In this document: in pieces, positions 11,353 through 21,903 of the stretch
Position numbering within the stretch: position 1 is the stretch's first letter
How the letters are laid out: every line of letters begins with the position of its first letter
NCBI GenBank assembly: GCA_949751835.1
Contig: CATKHK010000022.1
Coordinates: forward strand, 62,001-126,000
DNA from: Blepharisma japonicum
Lineage: Eukaryota; Ciliophora; Heterotrichea; Heterotrichida; Blepharismidae
DNA length: 64,000 nucleotides
Reading direction: 5' to 3'
The notes under the pieces: generated by a model
What the model was told of the DNA's origin: nothing
What the model saw: the letters and a program-made list of their open reading frames with translations, nothing else
Database searches by the model: none
Position numbers and translations under genes: made by a program

Positions 11353-11991
11353 ATGCAACAACAACCAACTCTACACTATTTCGATATGATGGGAACTGCC
11401 GAGCCAATTCGTATGATGTTCAAATATCACAACACCAATTTCAACGACCACCGCATTTCTGAACAAGAATGGACTCACCTCAAAACCACTGGCTTTTCTG
11501 AATTTGACACTCTCCCAATCATGGAAATTGATAATAACAGACTAGTTGAGCCATTCGCCATCTCGAAATATATTGCCCACAAGTTTGGCTACCTCCCTAA
11601 CACCCCAATGGAGATGTACATGGTAGATTCCATCTGTGAATTCTGCTGCAATATCAACAAAATGTTCATGAAAATGCACGAAGAAAGAGACATGGAAGGC
11701 ATGAGACGATGTTGCATGGAAAAAATGCCGACTTGGCTAAGAAAAATCGAAACAAGACTAGAAAGAAATAACAATGGGACTGGCTTCTTTGTAGGTAACA
11801 ACGTAACTTTGGCTGATTTCTGCGTTTTCCAAATGCTGTGGGATACTTGTCTGAAGCCTGGCAAAGTGGAGCAATGTGGAAATATGGTTAATACTAATGC
11901 ACCAAAACTTATGCAGTGGCACAATAGAATGATGAATAACTGTCAGAGTTTCAAAAATTATTTGGAGACAAGACCTCATAGAGAGTGCTAG
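11353..11991 (+). CDS. Glutathione S-transferase, sigma-like
   Basis: 212 residues, the usual cytosolic GST length. The N-terminal thioredoxin-like domain has the catalytic Tyr9 (TLHYFDMMGTAEPIR) and the cis-proline segment DTLPIMEIDNNRLVEP. The C-terminal helical domain has the N-cap/hydrophobic-staple motif (NNVTLADFCVFQML). The layout matches sigma/prostaglandin-D-synthase-like GSTs, which conjugate glutathione to electrophiles. The G-site motif usually reads Q-S before the helix; here it is E-P (VEPFAISKYIA), so glutathione contacts may differ. The protein is rich in Met and Cys. It is a single exon with stop TAG. Confidence 0.87.
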   Translation: MQQQPTLHYFDMMGTAEPIRMMFKYHNTNFNDHRISEQEWTHLKTTGFSEFDTLPIMEIDNNRLVEPFAISKYIAHKFGYLPNTPMEMYMVDSICEFCCNINKMFMKMHEERDMEGMRRCCMEKMPTWLRKIETRLERNNNGTGFFVGNNVTLADFCVFQMLWDTCLKPGKVEQCGNMVNTNAPKLMQWHNRMMNNCQSFKNYLETRPHREC

Positions 11992-12609
11992 TCTTAATAA
12001 TTAATTATTGCAAATCTTGGAAAATTGAAAATATTAATAAAATTTAGGTTTATTAAAGAAAATTAAATTTTTAATTTTTATATAATAATTATTATTTAGT
12101 AACAATAAAAGGATATAATAAGACAATTGATTAAATTTCAGGTTAAATACTATTAATTTTGAATGTTTAAATAATAGTGAAACTGTTGAATTTTTTTGTT
12201 ATTACTTTTCTTATCTGCCAGATTAAGATTAGATTATTTAGGTTATTACTATAAAATGGAATAAACTTTATCCCATTTTCATAATAATTTATGAAATTAA
12301 ATTTTGCCAATGTGTAAATATACAATAGCTAAAATTTTTGACTTTAGCTAAAACATTATTGAGACTACGCTAAAAGTAATTTTACCTCTAAATGAACGTA
12401 AAATTTCAAGGATAATCAAAATTTAAGCTTTTTATTTGTATGCGTGCATCTGCCTTAAAATTAACACCAAAAACTTTGTTGATTTCATTGGAAAAAGCAC
12501 TCTTTTTAAAATATATATCCAATTAATAAGCTTTAAGCATCTGATTTCCAGTAATTAAAAATTAAAATTTCAATGATAATAAAGGCTAATCACGCCATAA
12601 GTACATTTA
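11992..12609. other. Spacer between GST and arginase genes
   Basis: About 620 bp of strongly AT-rich DNA with homopolymer runs. I see no conserved frame, RNA gene or tandem repeat in it. Confidence 0.45.
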
Positions 12610-13584
12610 ATGACAAGTAGAATTGCTAAGGGATTTTGGAGGAAAGTGAAAATTTTAGGCTTAGCTGTATCAATCGGCCAACCAAAGAAAGGAGTTGAGC
12701 GAACACCGCAGATTTTGCTTGACAGCCAAATTTCAAATCTTTTTCACCCTCAATATGAAGCTGAGTGGATTGGGATTCTTGACCAGCAACTTCTGATAGA
12801 AGAATGAAAACAAAAATTAGCCTTGAATTCACCAAGCATAGAATCGCCAGAAAATACACTGTTTCAAGAAGAACGCCCGCCGAAAATTAAGAATCTTGGA
12901 GAATTAAACTACTATATGGAACACCAATATAAGTCAATAGTTAGGAATATTTCTTCAACTGATTTCTTATTATCAATAGGCGGCGACCACTCAGTTGCAA
13001 GTGCCACTATTTCTGCTTCCCTCAAACTCCAAAAAGGCAATCTTTCAGTTATATGAATAGACGCACATGGCGATTGCAATACCCCAGATATTTCACCTTC
13101 AGGTAATTATCATGGAATGCCACTCGCCCACGTTTTTGGACTATTCAAGAAAAATCCCTTTAGTTGGATGTCAAATTTTCTTCCGATCCAGCGATGCGTA
13201 CAAATTGGAATCAGAGACCTGGATGGCGAAGAAGAAAAACTGATGAACTCGATAGGACTCAAATATTTTACTGCAAGTCAGGTAAGGAACTATGGGATAC
13301 AACAAGTGATAAAAGACTCATTAGCATATATTGATCCTGAAAATAACAGAAACATCCACCTTAGCTTAGATGTGGATGGATTTGACCCTACTTTTGTTCC
13401 AGGAACTGGCACTTTGGCTCCAAATGGACTGTTTATAGAAGATTATTCAGTAGTGATTGATGAAATCAAGAAGTGTGGGGAAAGGTTTTCGTCGATGGAT
13501 TTGGTAGAAGTCAATTTTCAAATTGAAAAAGAGCAGACTTTGAAAGCTGTCAAAGAAATACTAAAAACAACCTTTTCTGATTAA
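12610..13584 (+). CDS. Arginase (arginase/agmatinase family)
   Basis: 324 residues, the normal arginase size. All Mn-ligand motifs are present: GGDHS (H127), W-I-DAHGDCNTP (D151, H153, D155) and LDVDGFDP (D254, D256). The SPSGNYHGMPLA segment that shapes the arginine pocket is also present. Two TGA codons (12805-12807 and 13054-13056) are read as Trp; the second gives the W-I-D-A-H motif common in the family. The usual PGTGTP reads PGTGTL, and VNP near the end reads VNF, both mild deviations. It hydrolyses arginine to ornithine and urea. The basic N-terminus (MTSRIAKGFWRKV) could be a weak mitochondrial signal. Confidence 0.9.
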
Positions 13585-13754
13585 CTTAACTTCAGAATAT
13601 ATAAATATCTAGATTAATTATTTTAAAAATTAATATCTTTTAATAATATATGCTAATTTTTTATAAAAATTAGCATTGGGCATTGGGTGTGCCATAAGAA
13701 AATTTGCTTCAAAATGTACAGAAATATTCTGGTCTTTTATGATAATTTATAATT

Positions 13755-14645
13755 ATGTGGAGAAGCGAAAATCCAACATGGAAAGTAAGCGAGCCTGATA
13801 AGGTTGCTATGCTACTCCGAGGAATTAAACATTTGGCAAGTCTTTCTGAAATTATCACATTTATCGTCCGTCCAAAGCGCTTGGACTTATTTGCAGAAAG
13901 CCAAGACCAATCATCAGCTTTAATATGTACTTTTGAGTCATCCTTTTTCAATGACTATAATGGCGCCAACCGTATTTTCGCGATTTATTCGAAAAATCTT
14001 ATGCTGATCACAGATTCACATAAAACTAGTATCATTAATTTGCAGTTTGCCATGAGACAAGAAGAATTTATAGATGTTGTTATTGATTATAATACAGGTG
14101 TCTCCGCAAGCTATGGATGCCCAACTACAGATAAAATCCATGACTGCTGCAGAATGGGTGGGCCAGAAATAACGATCTACCAAGGCTGGATAGGGCATAA
14201 TATCAGTTTTTGGGACGAAAAAATGATGAGACTTTTCCCTGGTAGCTATGATTTTTTTGCAATAAAAATCACTAAAGCTGGCATTGAGGTGAGGAATTTT
14301 GATTTCGAAAAAAATCAGACTGGGACTGCTGGACATCCTATCAAGATCCCAAGAGCCAAAATCCAGCTGTTTTCTCCATTAGAAGAAATAGAAATTACTA
14401 CAATTCCATTCCCAAGACTCAGAAGTTTTATGGACTCAGCTAGGAAATGCCGACTTGGCGTCCAAATGAGTCCTGAATACAGCGAATCCTGCTCCCAAAT
14501 ATTCTGGCAAGGTTTCACTGAAAGCCAAAATGCTTATTTTTCGCTTCTTTTAGGGTGTGAAATTAAGCCAATTTCAGAAAAGTACATAAAGCCAGAGGAG
14601 ACGCATGACGTAAGAAGCGTAAAAGAGTTTAGAAGTATAGCGTAA
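13755..14645 (+). CDS. Rad9-like subunit of the 9-1-1 checkpoint clamp
   Basis: 296 residues. The N-terminal part matches the Rad9 fold start: KVAMLLRGIKHLASLSEI, then LDLFAESQDQSSALICTF, then ESSFFNDY, the equivalents of the Rad9 LK-x-F-x-K-A-I...SRSAYA-x-F...FF-x-x-Y pattern. A second clamp-like half follows, with LFSPLEEIEITTIPF and a final LLLGC strand. Rad9 forms a ring with Rad1 and Hus1 that loads at DNA damage and activates ATR. The long phosphorylated tail of animal Rad9 is missing; only about 35 residues follow the core. The assignment is by pattern, not alignment. Confidence 0.65.
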   Translation: MWRSENPTWKVSEPDKVAMLLRGIKHLASLSEIITFIVRPKRLDLFAESQDQSSALICTFESSFFNDYNGANRIFAIYSKNLMLITDSHKTSIINLQFAMRQEEFIDVVIDYNTGVSASYGCPTTDKIHDCCRMGGPEITIYQGWIGHNISFWDEKMMRLFPGSYDFFAIKITKAGIEVRNFDFEKNQTGTAGHPIKIPRAKIQLFSPLEEIEITTIPFPRLRSFMDSARKCRLGVQMSPEYSESCSQIFWQGFTESQNAYFSLLLGCEIKPISEKYIKPEETHDVRSVKEFRSIA

Positions 14646-14705
14646 TAGGTTTTGTTAACATATAAATTATTGCAGACTTGAAATTAATGGCCGCTATATT
14701 AAAAC

Positions 14706-14990
14706 TTACGTATTTCTAACGAGGGCTAAGTTGTCGCCTTTAAGCATGATTCTTCCTATAGGTCTTCTGGCATTTCTTTTGACTGAAACCTCAACTGCGT
14801 CGTCTAAGACTAAATTCATGTACTCATCAAAGCCAATTATTTTTCCTTCAATACGAAGATCTGTGTTCTCAAAAAGCCAAACTTGTACAGTGACTCCATT
14901 TCGTAAAAAACCAAAGAGCAAACCCTATGTAAATTTTACCAGTGGTTTTATCATGTTTTGCATCTTCTTGGCAACCCTTGGGAGCTCCAT
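14706..14990 (-). CDS. Small nuclear ribonucleoprotein SmE
   Basis: Two exons (14990-14940 and 14924-14706, read on the minus strand) give 89 residues; human SmE has 92. The Sm1 motif runs from VTVQVWLFENTDLRIEGKI through GFDEYMNLVLDDA, almost the same as human SmE. Sm2 is GRIMLKGDNLALV. After splicing, exon 1 supplies the N-terminal helix IKPLGLLFGFLRNG, the counterpart of the INLIFRYLQN helix in human SmE. SmE is part of the heptameric Sm ring on spliceosomal snRNAs. It converges with the Rad9-like gene, with 60 bp between the stops. Confidence 0.93.
14925..14939 (-). other. 15-nt intron in the SmE gene
   Basis: On the minus strand the intron reads gtaaaatttacatag. Removing it restores the conserved N-terminal helix of SmE in frame. 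The sequence 5' of the intron would otherwise run into TAG. Confidence 0.88.
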
Positions 14991-15331
14991 TTAAGAAATT
15001 TTTAATTATTTTGTTTTTTACTATTTTATAGTTTACAATAAATGCAAAACAGCTTGATAATTCTATTTTATTATAAATCATGAATGTATTATGATCTTTA
15101 CTTATAATTTATTATGATATTTCCTTAACTTCTTAAAACTGCTCTAATTAATATAAATCTGCTTAAACTAAGCCAAAAAACTCATAAATCGCTAAAAAAT
15201 AATTTAAAATCACTTTGCCTGCTTAATTAATTTTTTTAAAGAAAATCCATTAATTGGGCTCTAACCTGATCTGATATAACAGAAATCCCCATCTTCGAAT
15301 AACTTATCACATAATTTAATAATAAAAAATA
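14991..15331. other. Divergent spacer, SmE and VDAC promoters
   Basis: About 340 bp, AT-rich, between two divergent starts. No coding or RNA signal was recognised. Confidence 0.45.
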
Positions 15332-16216
15332 ATGGTGAAGCTTGAGAACTACAGCGGATTAACCAAGAAACAAGAAGATTTACTCAAAAAACACTACTGC
15401 TATGGCAGCTTTGCTCTTCTAAACATCAACCTCTCCCAAAGCGACTTCGTTTTCCACACCAGAGCCGCCGCCAAGCACCCAAATACCCTGGTCCCCATCC
15501 TTGCATCTAGTTGGCTTCAAATGCGCAACAACAGCTTGTCCTTAAAATCAAAACTCCGCACAGACGGTTTAACTCACTTTATTTTCGAAATGACTCCAAA
15601 ATCCATCGTAGAAAACACCAAACTTAAAGCAGAATGGAAAGTTTCCCAAGTAAAAGGTGTCCAAAATGCAGAGCCAAGCGCTACTCTTGAATATTCTATC
15701 CCTTCGGCTAAGGCAAAATTGACCTTTGTTGAAAACCCTCTTCAGCTAAAAGGAAATTTGACTATTGGAAAACCTCAATATGGGGTTGGTTTTGATGGAA
15801 AATTCGACCTTACTTCACAGAAGCTGTCTGGGTATAACTTAGCCTTGTGGTTCTTCAGAAAACACTCAAAAGTTGTGCTAAAACATGTAGGGACTAATGC
15901 AGATGAGCTTGCCCTTGGGAATGTTGAGTTGTCTTATTATCAGAAATTGAGTCCTTTGGCTCACTTCGGCTCAAAAGTGACGACCAAGCTGGCTGGAGGA
16001 GAAACTAGCATTGAGTTCGGAGGGGACTATAAATATGATGAAAATACTTTGTTGAAAGGAAAATTAAACACTGATGGAAAGCTGGGATTAGCAATGTCAA
16101 GGCAGCTGAATAAAGCTATGACATTTACAGTTGGGTCTGAAATTGATACCAAAGAAGTCGCTGCGAATCGTTTCCATGATTATAAGCTAGGCTTCCGTTT
16201 GGATTTTTACCATTAA
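15332..16216 (+). CDS. Mitochondrial porin VDAC
   Basis: 294 residues, typical for VDAC. It has an N-terminal helix segment and then alternating amphipathic strands. The C-terminal signature region is YKYDENTLLKGKLNTDGKLG followed by LAMSRQLNKAMTFTVGSEID, and the chain ends in KLGFRLDFYH. VDAC is a 19-strand barrel in the outer mitochondrial membrane that passes metabolites such as ADP, ATP and NADH. The codons are richer in G and C than those of its neighbours, as expected for a highly expressed gene. It is a single exon with no TGA codons. Confidence 0.85.
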   Translation: MVKLENYSGLTKKQEDLLKKHYCYGSFALLNINLSQSDFVFHTRAAAKHPNTLVPILASSWLQMRNNSLSLKSKLRTDGLTHFIFEMTPKSIVENTKLKAEWKVSQVKGVQNAEPSATLEYSIPSAKAKLTFVENPLQLKGNLTIGKPQYGVGFDGKFDLTSQKLSGYNLALWFFRKHSKVVLKHVGTNADELALGNVELSYYQKLSPLAHFGSKVTTKLAGGETSIEFGGDYKYDENTLLKGKLNTDGKLGLAMSRQLNKAMTFTVGSEIDTKEVAANRFHDYKLGFRLDFYH

Positions 16217-16329
16217 TAACTAAAAATATCTAAGAGATTAAAATTACTTATAAAAATATAAAAATTAACAAAAATTGGCTTACTTCTATAATTAAAGATT
16301 TGTTAAATTTAATTGTTACTTTAATTCGC

Positions 16330-18762
16330 TTAACGTTCTGTCTGTATTGACTTCCACCTTTCTTCATCCCTTCTTTTATACCTTTCTGAGTCAAAATCCA
16401 CACTTCTATGGTCTCTTAGAGTTCTAGCTCCATCATCAATCCCTAAATAGTAATAAGGGTCGCATTTTTTTAGCAAGTTTTCATCCCTCACTAAAAATTT
16501 TTCAACTAGTTCTTCTCTTAGCACCCTATGTGAAAAAGTTCGATATGTCTCATAACCTTGTGGAGGTTCTTCATCAGTTTTATATCTTGGCATCTCTTCA
16601 AGCTCTTTAATTTTTTGTTTGAGTCTGACGTTTTCATCTTTGACTTCTTTGAATTGGTTCGCCCAAAAATCGTTAATTTTTCTCAATCTTTCGCTTTCCT
16701 CTGCTTGATAGGCTTGCAGTTTTTCAACTTGCGTTTTTAAATACATCTCGTCATCTGTTCTTCCTATTAATGCTGGATCAATGTATGTTTCTTTATTTAA
16801 AGCAAGCTTAGAAACCTCAAATTTCTGCATCATTTTAAGGGTGTCCATATCAAGGTCAGTCTGAGTCGGCTTATTTTGTGAATATTCGCCTTCAGTTTGT
16901 ACCGATTTCTGCAAAACTTGTTTAATTTCAGTCTGAGTAAACGCTCCTTGAACAGAAAACTCATTAGTTTGTGTATATTTACTAATATTCCATAGCTGGG
17001 CAAGATTTTGATTTTGTATCACAATTTCTGGTTCCTCTTTTATCTGCTGAAGCTCAGGATCCCTCACAATAATGACTTTATCAGATTCTTTAGTTTCTTC
17101 TCGAATAATTTCCACATTTTTTGTTTTAAAAATATCAGGTGGAGCTGTATGCACAATTTTTGGGTTAGGGGAAGCCTGAAACCCAAGGAAGGCTGGTATT
17201 GTTTGCATAGAAGGCGTTGAATCTTCAAGAGGGTCTGGAACTTTGAGCTCTATAGTTTTTGGCTCTTTAAAAGTAGGCGACCCTACTGGTTCCACATTAA
17301 TATCTTCTTCAATTTCTATATTTTCTTCAATTTCTTCCCCTTCTGCATGAGAAATCACAACTTCTGGCTTTTTAAACACATTTTTTGGAGGAGAATGGAT
17401 TTTTGTCCATTCAAAGTCTTTCAGCTTAGATTTTATTTGGGATAAATCATATAAAATCAGGGTTTTTGGAAGTGCAATGGTCCGAGGTTCTCCTTTTCTG
17501 GACCTGTACATTCTTTCGAATGATCTTTGGAACTCGATTTTCCATTTGGGGATTTCTTCATTAAGCCAGACTAGCTCACTGAGGTCACCGTTTTCAATTT
17601 GTTTGCCCACCCAGCAGTGCTGTATGATTTTTGCTGTATAAGTTAGTAGCTGTACAGCATTTAAATCAGCATATTCAACAATTCCAGCCATCACTGGGTT
17701 TGATACATACGGTGCTAACAGCTTTAAAATTAGCAGTCCATTTAATTCATTTCAATAGTCCTCAACACCTTTAATTTCTGTAATAATATTGCAGACTTCA
17801 CATATAAATTTCGATAAATAGGGAGATAAAGAATGCATATTTTCTAGAGTGTATTTAAAAAATGAGATTAATTCGACTATGTAGGTTTTGTATTGAGGAG
17901 ATTTTATTATAGCTCTGGTGTCTGATGTTTTTAGGAGGTTTACTAAGGCGCGGACGCAAGCCCCAACAATACTTTCGATAAAGGTAGCTGCGTGCATTGT
18001 AACAAAAACTTGAGGGAAAATGGCAAGTTTGTCACTTCCTATATTTCTGAAGACTAAATTTTTGTTATTTTCTGAAGTCAGCATAGACACTAAATATTGC
18101 CTAGTTATATTTATAAGTATTTGCCATCCCTCTGCGTTGGTATAATTCAAAATCTGGTGTCTGTATGGTTCTTTATTCGGCTCAGCATTTCTAAACGAAA
18201 ATTCCCACACCCTCAGCATATGCGTTGCAACAGCTTCTGTAGTATTCACCTTTAAATACTCAGAAAACACTTCATTTACTTCTAATAAAGTATTATGGAC
18301 ATCTTTAAAGTTAACTGCTTCTTTTTCTTTGCTTTCCATAAGTTTGCAAATGCTTGGAGTCAACCTGTTTTCTATTTTATAGTTTAATTTTCATTCTAAA
18401 AGGGTCTTGCCAAGCTGATTTTCCCATTCTTTTCAGTCTCTTGATAAATGCCTTTCCATGACATCAAGGCCCAGATCTAAAATTTTTCCTAAAAATTCGG
18501 CGTCTGCAGTGTCTTTGGAAATTAAACGAAAGTTATATACAATGGTATTAATTATGTGCAAAACCATGATTGCATGATTTTCACGTTCAGTTTCAAGAGC
18601 GGCTATTAGTAATGCTGCAAAAAGTTCTTTATACTCTGGATTTTTGGTAATTATATTAGTTAGTCTGTTTAAAGCTGAGAGATCTAGCAGCTGCTTGTCA
18701 GTTTTTGAGGTAAGATAGCGAAGTCATGTTTCAGCGTCCTGTCTTATGCTTCCTTCTTGCAT
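16330..18762 (-). CDS. RasGAP-domain protein with coiled-coil tail
   Basis: 810 residues in one frame, crossing several TGA=Trp codons (for example 17752-17754). Around residue 238 is the arginine-finger region LVFRNIGSDKL, followed by MHAATFIESIVGACVRALV, which matches the RasGAP pattern LFRGN...Y-x-TYL...L-x-P-x-x-R. Around 340-357 is NGLLILKLLAPYVSNP, equivalent to the RasGAP FLRF-I-x-P-A-I-x-x-P block. The C-terminal half is acidic and low in complexity, with repeated TQT motifs and a coiled coil (about 650-720). RasGAPs speed GTP hydrolysis on Ras. The glycine usually present after the FR is replaced. It is divergent from the WNK gene, 167 bp away. Confidence 0.68.
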
Positions 18763-18929
18763 ATTTTATTCAAATACATCTGCATTTAAAATGTCCTAAA
18801 TGAGCATAATTTATATAAAAATCCTATGAAATTTGTTATTTTTTCAGTAAAAATACTCAAATTTCCTTATTTTCTGGTATTTCTAATTAAATTTTTAATT
18901 ACGATTTATATTTAATTATTTCGTTGCCA

Positions 18930-20033
18930 ATGGATTGTGACATCACTGTCGCAGAGAGGTCACCCAAAGGTCGATTTATAAGGGATAAAGAAGAATTAGG
19001 CAGTGGCGCGCAAAAACAAGTATATAAAGCCTATGATCTTGAGCGTGGCAACGAAGTAGCCTGAAATGCTGTAAACTTGTATACAATCAGTGAAAAGCGG
19101 AGGAAAAGACTTACCGAAGAAATTACGTTAATTAAGATGTTAGACCATCCAAATGTCTTAAAATGCCGAGGAGCTTGGGTTGCAGCTGGCCAATGCATTT
19201 TTATTACAGATCTATGTACAGGTGGTTCTTTAAAATCTTACATAAGAAAAATTCATTCACTAAGACGCCGTGTTATTAAAAATTGGTGTAAAGGGATTTT
19301 AGAAGGGCTGAATTATTTACATACACAAAATCCTCCTATTGTCCATAGAGATATTAAATGTGAAAATATTTTGTTGGACTCTACAACGGGGAATGTAAAA
19401 ATCGGGGATTTAGGACTGTCTACAGCTTTATCTACGTCTCAAAGAAGTTTCAAAGGGACACCTAGCTTTATGGCGCCTGAAATGTATGATGACAGGTACG
19501 GCCCTGGAGTAGATATTTATTCCTTTGGAATGTGCCTTCTTGAGATGTGCACGTTAGAAAACCCTTATTCCGAGTGCCAAAACGCAATGGAGCTTTTCCA
19601 GAAAGTAATAAACCATAAAACTCCGAATGCGCTATTACGAATAAAAGACACACAAATTGTAGAATTCATCAAGCAGTGCTTACTTCCTGCCGGCTCACGT
19701 CCAACAGCTGGAGAGTTACTAAGAAGTGAATTCTTGAACTCTGAAACCAAAATTGATAGAGAGCCAGTGGCTGTAGAGGATAATATTTTGCCAGAATCAG
19801 TTACTATTAGTATGAGCCTGGCTAATTATTTACAAAATTCTCAAATAATCAGTTTTGATTATTTTTTAGGAAGAGACACCCCAGAAGGCATTGCATTGGA
19901 AATTATAAAAGAATTTCAAATCCATAAAGCAGTTTTACCTCAGTTGATTACACAAATTACACACCTTATCAATTGTAAAGTAAGACTTATGCCTCAACCT
20001 CACATACAAGAAACAAAGTTAATAGAAATTTAG
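18930..20033 (+). CDS. WNK-family protein kinase
   Basis: 367 residues. The glycine loop GSGAQKQVYKAYD carries Lys29 at the WNK-specific position. The usual subdomain II lysine is absent: V-A-W-N-A-V has Asn46 there, and its Trp is encoded by TGA. Other motifs are HRDIKCEN (139-146), DLG in place of DFG (160-162) and GTPSFMAPEMY (176-186). These are the hallmarks of WNK (with-no-lysine) kinases, which sense chloride and osmotic state in other eukaryotes. About 130 residues follow the kinase domain; part of them may form the OSR1/PF2-like region (SLANYLQNSQIISFDYFLG). The TAA is only 23 bp before the next start. Confidence 0.9.
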
Positions 20034-20056
20034 ATTTTTTATAGATTATAATAAAT

Positions 20057-21445
20057 ATGGACCCTAAACCAGATGCAGCTGGCTTGCTAGAGCAAGCAGT
20101 CATCAGCAAAGACCTCGAATCAGCATACAATTTAATAAATTTTATAGTCAGTAGTAGGCTACAAGTAAAAATCAACCTCGCGAAGTTTAAATGCTCATCC
20201 CACATCTTTTTGTTTCCATATGAGCCATCCTTCTTTTATGATGGCCCACAAAGTTATCATTCTCCTTACCTATGCGCAAATTCTCATAAAATTTGTCCTA
20301 AATGCTTAAGTACTTTCACAACTAGGCAATTTGAGATGTCAGGGTTGAAAAATTACTATGAGTGCCCTGCGTGTATTGGGTATAATATTTCGGGTTCACT
20401 TCTTTATGATCCAGAATTAGAACAAAAATGGGTGACTTATTATGTTGGGGAAGATTCGGTAATTGCTGATATATCAAGCCGAGCCCAGCATGCTTATTGT
20501 AATAATCATTGCAATAATACAAGTAGTCAGGCTTATTGTGTTTGTATTGATAATCATATTTTCTGTGAAGTTTGTATACAAAAATCAATCAAAGAGACGA
20601 AGTTTTCGTTAAGGTGCCCTTTGAAAAGCTGCAAGAGGATAATGATGAGTACAGTTTTAGAACAAGCTTGCTTCGAAAATAAAGAATTATTGAAAAAAAT
20701 TTGGGAGGATTTGAACATTGAAGGGTTTTTGTTTAATTTGTGTCCAAATTGTGACGCGAGAATAAAAACACCTACAGCTAGTGCTGAGATTGTGTGCTCA
20801 GAATGTGGCAAAAAATATTGCATTGACTGTCAAGAAGAGTCACATATTGGAATTTCTTGTTTGGCAGCAGGTGAAGATCAAGTAAAAATTGTAGATTTAC
20901 CTGTCCCAGCTGATTTTTCCAAGCCAAAAAATAAATTAGAGAGAGAGTATTTAAATGCAAAATTTGTGTTTGAGCAGAATGCACCTGATAAGCAGATGGT
21001 GTCGGCAAAGATGATAATTAATAAAGCAATAGAAATGAGGTATAAAGCAAAAAAAGAAGAAATTTCAAAGACATTGACTGATAGAGAAGAAGATCAATAT
21101 GTGTGGCATGGCTCAACTGCTGCTGCTTATGATAATATTGCAAAAAATGGGTTTGGTATAGGCGGGGTAACACCAGGAGTAGCAATTAAGACGAATACAG
21201 CCTTTGGATATGGAGTTTATACAGCTACTAATCCACAACTTTCATTTTCTTATGTTGTTGGAGACACTATTTTGTGTTGCAAAGCTTTTAAAGGTAATTT
21301 AGGAAACAATGCTCAGGCAGCAACTCCTGCTGATTTAAATAATCCAAACCAGAATGCTTATCTGAAACTCCCAGAAGGCATCCTTGTGCTGTTTTCTACA
21401 GACCAAATTGTCCCAGTGTATCTAATTAAATATAAAAATGCATAG
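20057..21445 (+). CDS. RING/IBR-like zinc fingers fused to a PARP catalytic domain
   Basis: 462 residues. Cys/His clusters lie at about 73-106 (C-x-x-C, CPAC), 148-192 (CNNHC, CVCIDNHIFCEVC, CPLKSC) and 229-268 (CPNC, CSECGKKYCIDC), resembling RING-IBR modules of RBR ligases. A PARP-type domain occupies about 340-460: VWHGS (H351), GYGVY (Y388) and VLFSTDQIVPVYLI. By alignment to the human PARP1 tail, the catalytic Glu position is Ile442 (H-Y-I), which in other PARPs means mono-ADP-ribosylation. The protein may couple ubiquitin-like transfer with ADP-ribosylation. The second RBR catalytic Cys was not identified. It is a single exon with stop TAG. Confidence 0.8.
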   Translation: MDPKPDAAGLLEQAVISKDLESAYNLINFIVSSRLQVKINLAKFKCSSHIFLFPYEPSFFYDGPQSYHSPYLCANSHKICPKCLSTFTTRQFEMSGLKNYYECPACIGYNISGSLLYDPELEQKWVTYYVGEDSVIADISSRAQHAYCNNHCNNTSSQAYCVCIDNHIFCEVCIQKSIKETKFSLRCPLKSCKRIMMSTVLEQACFENKELLKKIWEDLNIEGFLFNLCPNCDARIKTPTASAEIVCSECGKKYCIDCQEESHIGISCLAAGEDQVKIVDLPVPADFSKPKNKLEREYLNAKFVFEQNAPDKQMVSAKMIINKAIEMRYKAKKEEISKTLTDREEDQYVWHGSTAAAYDNIAKNGFGIGGVTPGVAIKTNTAFGYGVYTATNPQLSFSYVVGDTILCCKAFKGNLGNNAQAATPADLNNPNQNAYLKLPEGILVLFSTDQIVPVYLIKYKNA

Positions 21446-21903
21446 AAATATGCAAAGAAAATTGAAATAATAAGGTAAAATTATATAATAAATAGCTTAT
21501 TATAATTTTAGAGGACTTATTCTCTAGGACTGGGATTTTATTAATAAGCTTTCTTAGTATTTTTATGAATTAATTATGATGGCTCAGGCTGGTTTATATT
21601 GGAGCATTATTTTATTATAATTATCGCTAATTTTCTGTAAATTTTATTAATTATTTATTTGAGTTCAAAGATAATTTTATAGTCTTTGAGATTTTTCAGT
21701 CCTAAAATGTTTTTAATAGAAAATAATAATTGCCTTATTAATTTAAAATATGCCAAATATTTTTTTTCGTTATTAAAAGGGACTAAAATTTTATAATTAT
21801 TGATGAATATGTGATATCAGTTTTTAACGGCTGATGATATCAAATCATTAATTCACTTTACAAGAATTGGCTTGGCTAATCCTTTTATTCAAGCTGCGAG
21901 TCC
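21446..21903. other. AT-rich spacer after the PARP gene
   Basis: No intact frame or RNA gene was recognised. It lies between the last housekeeping gene and decayed coding sequence. Confidence 0.4.
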
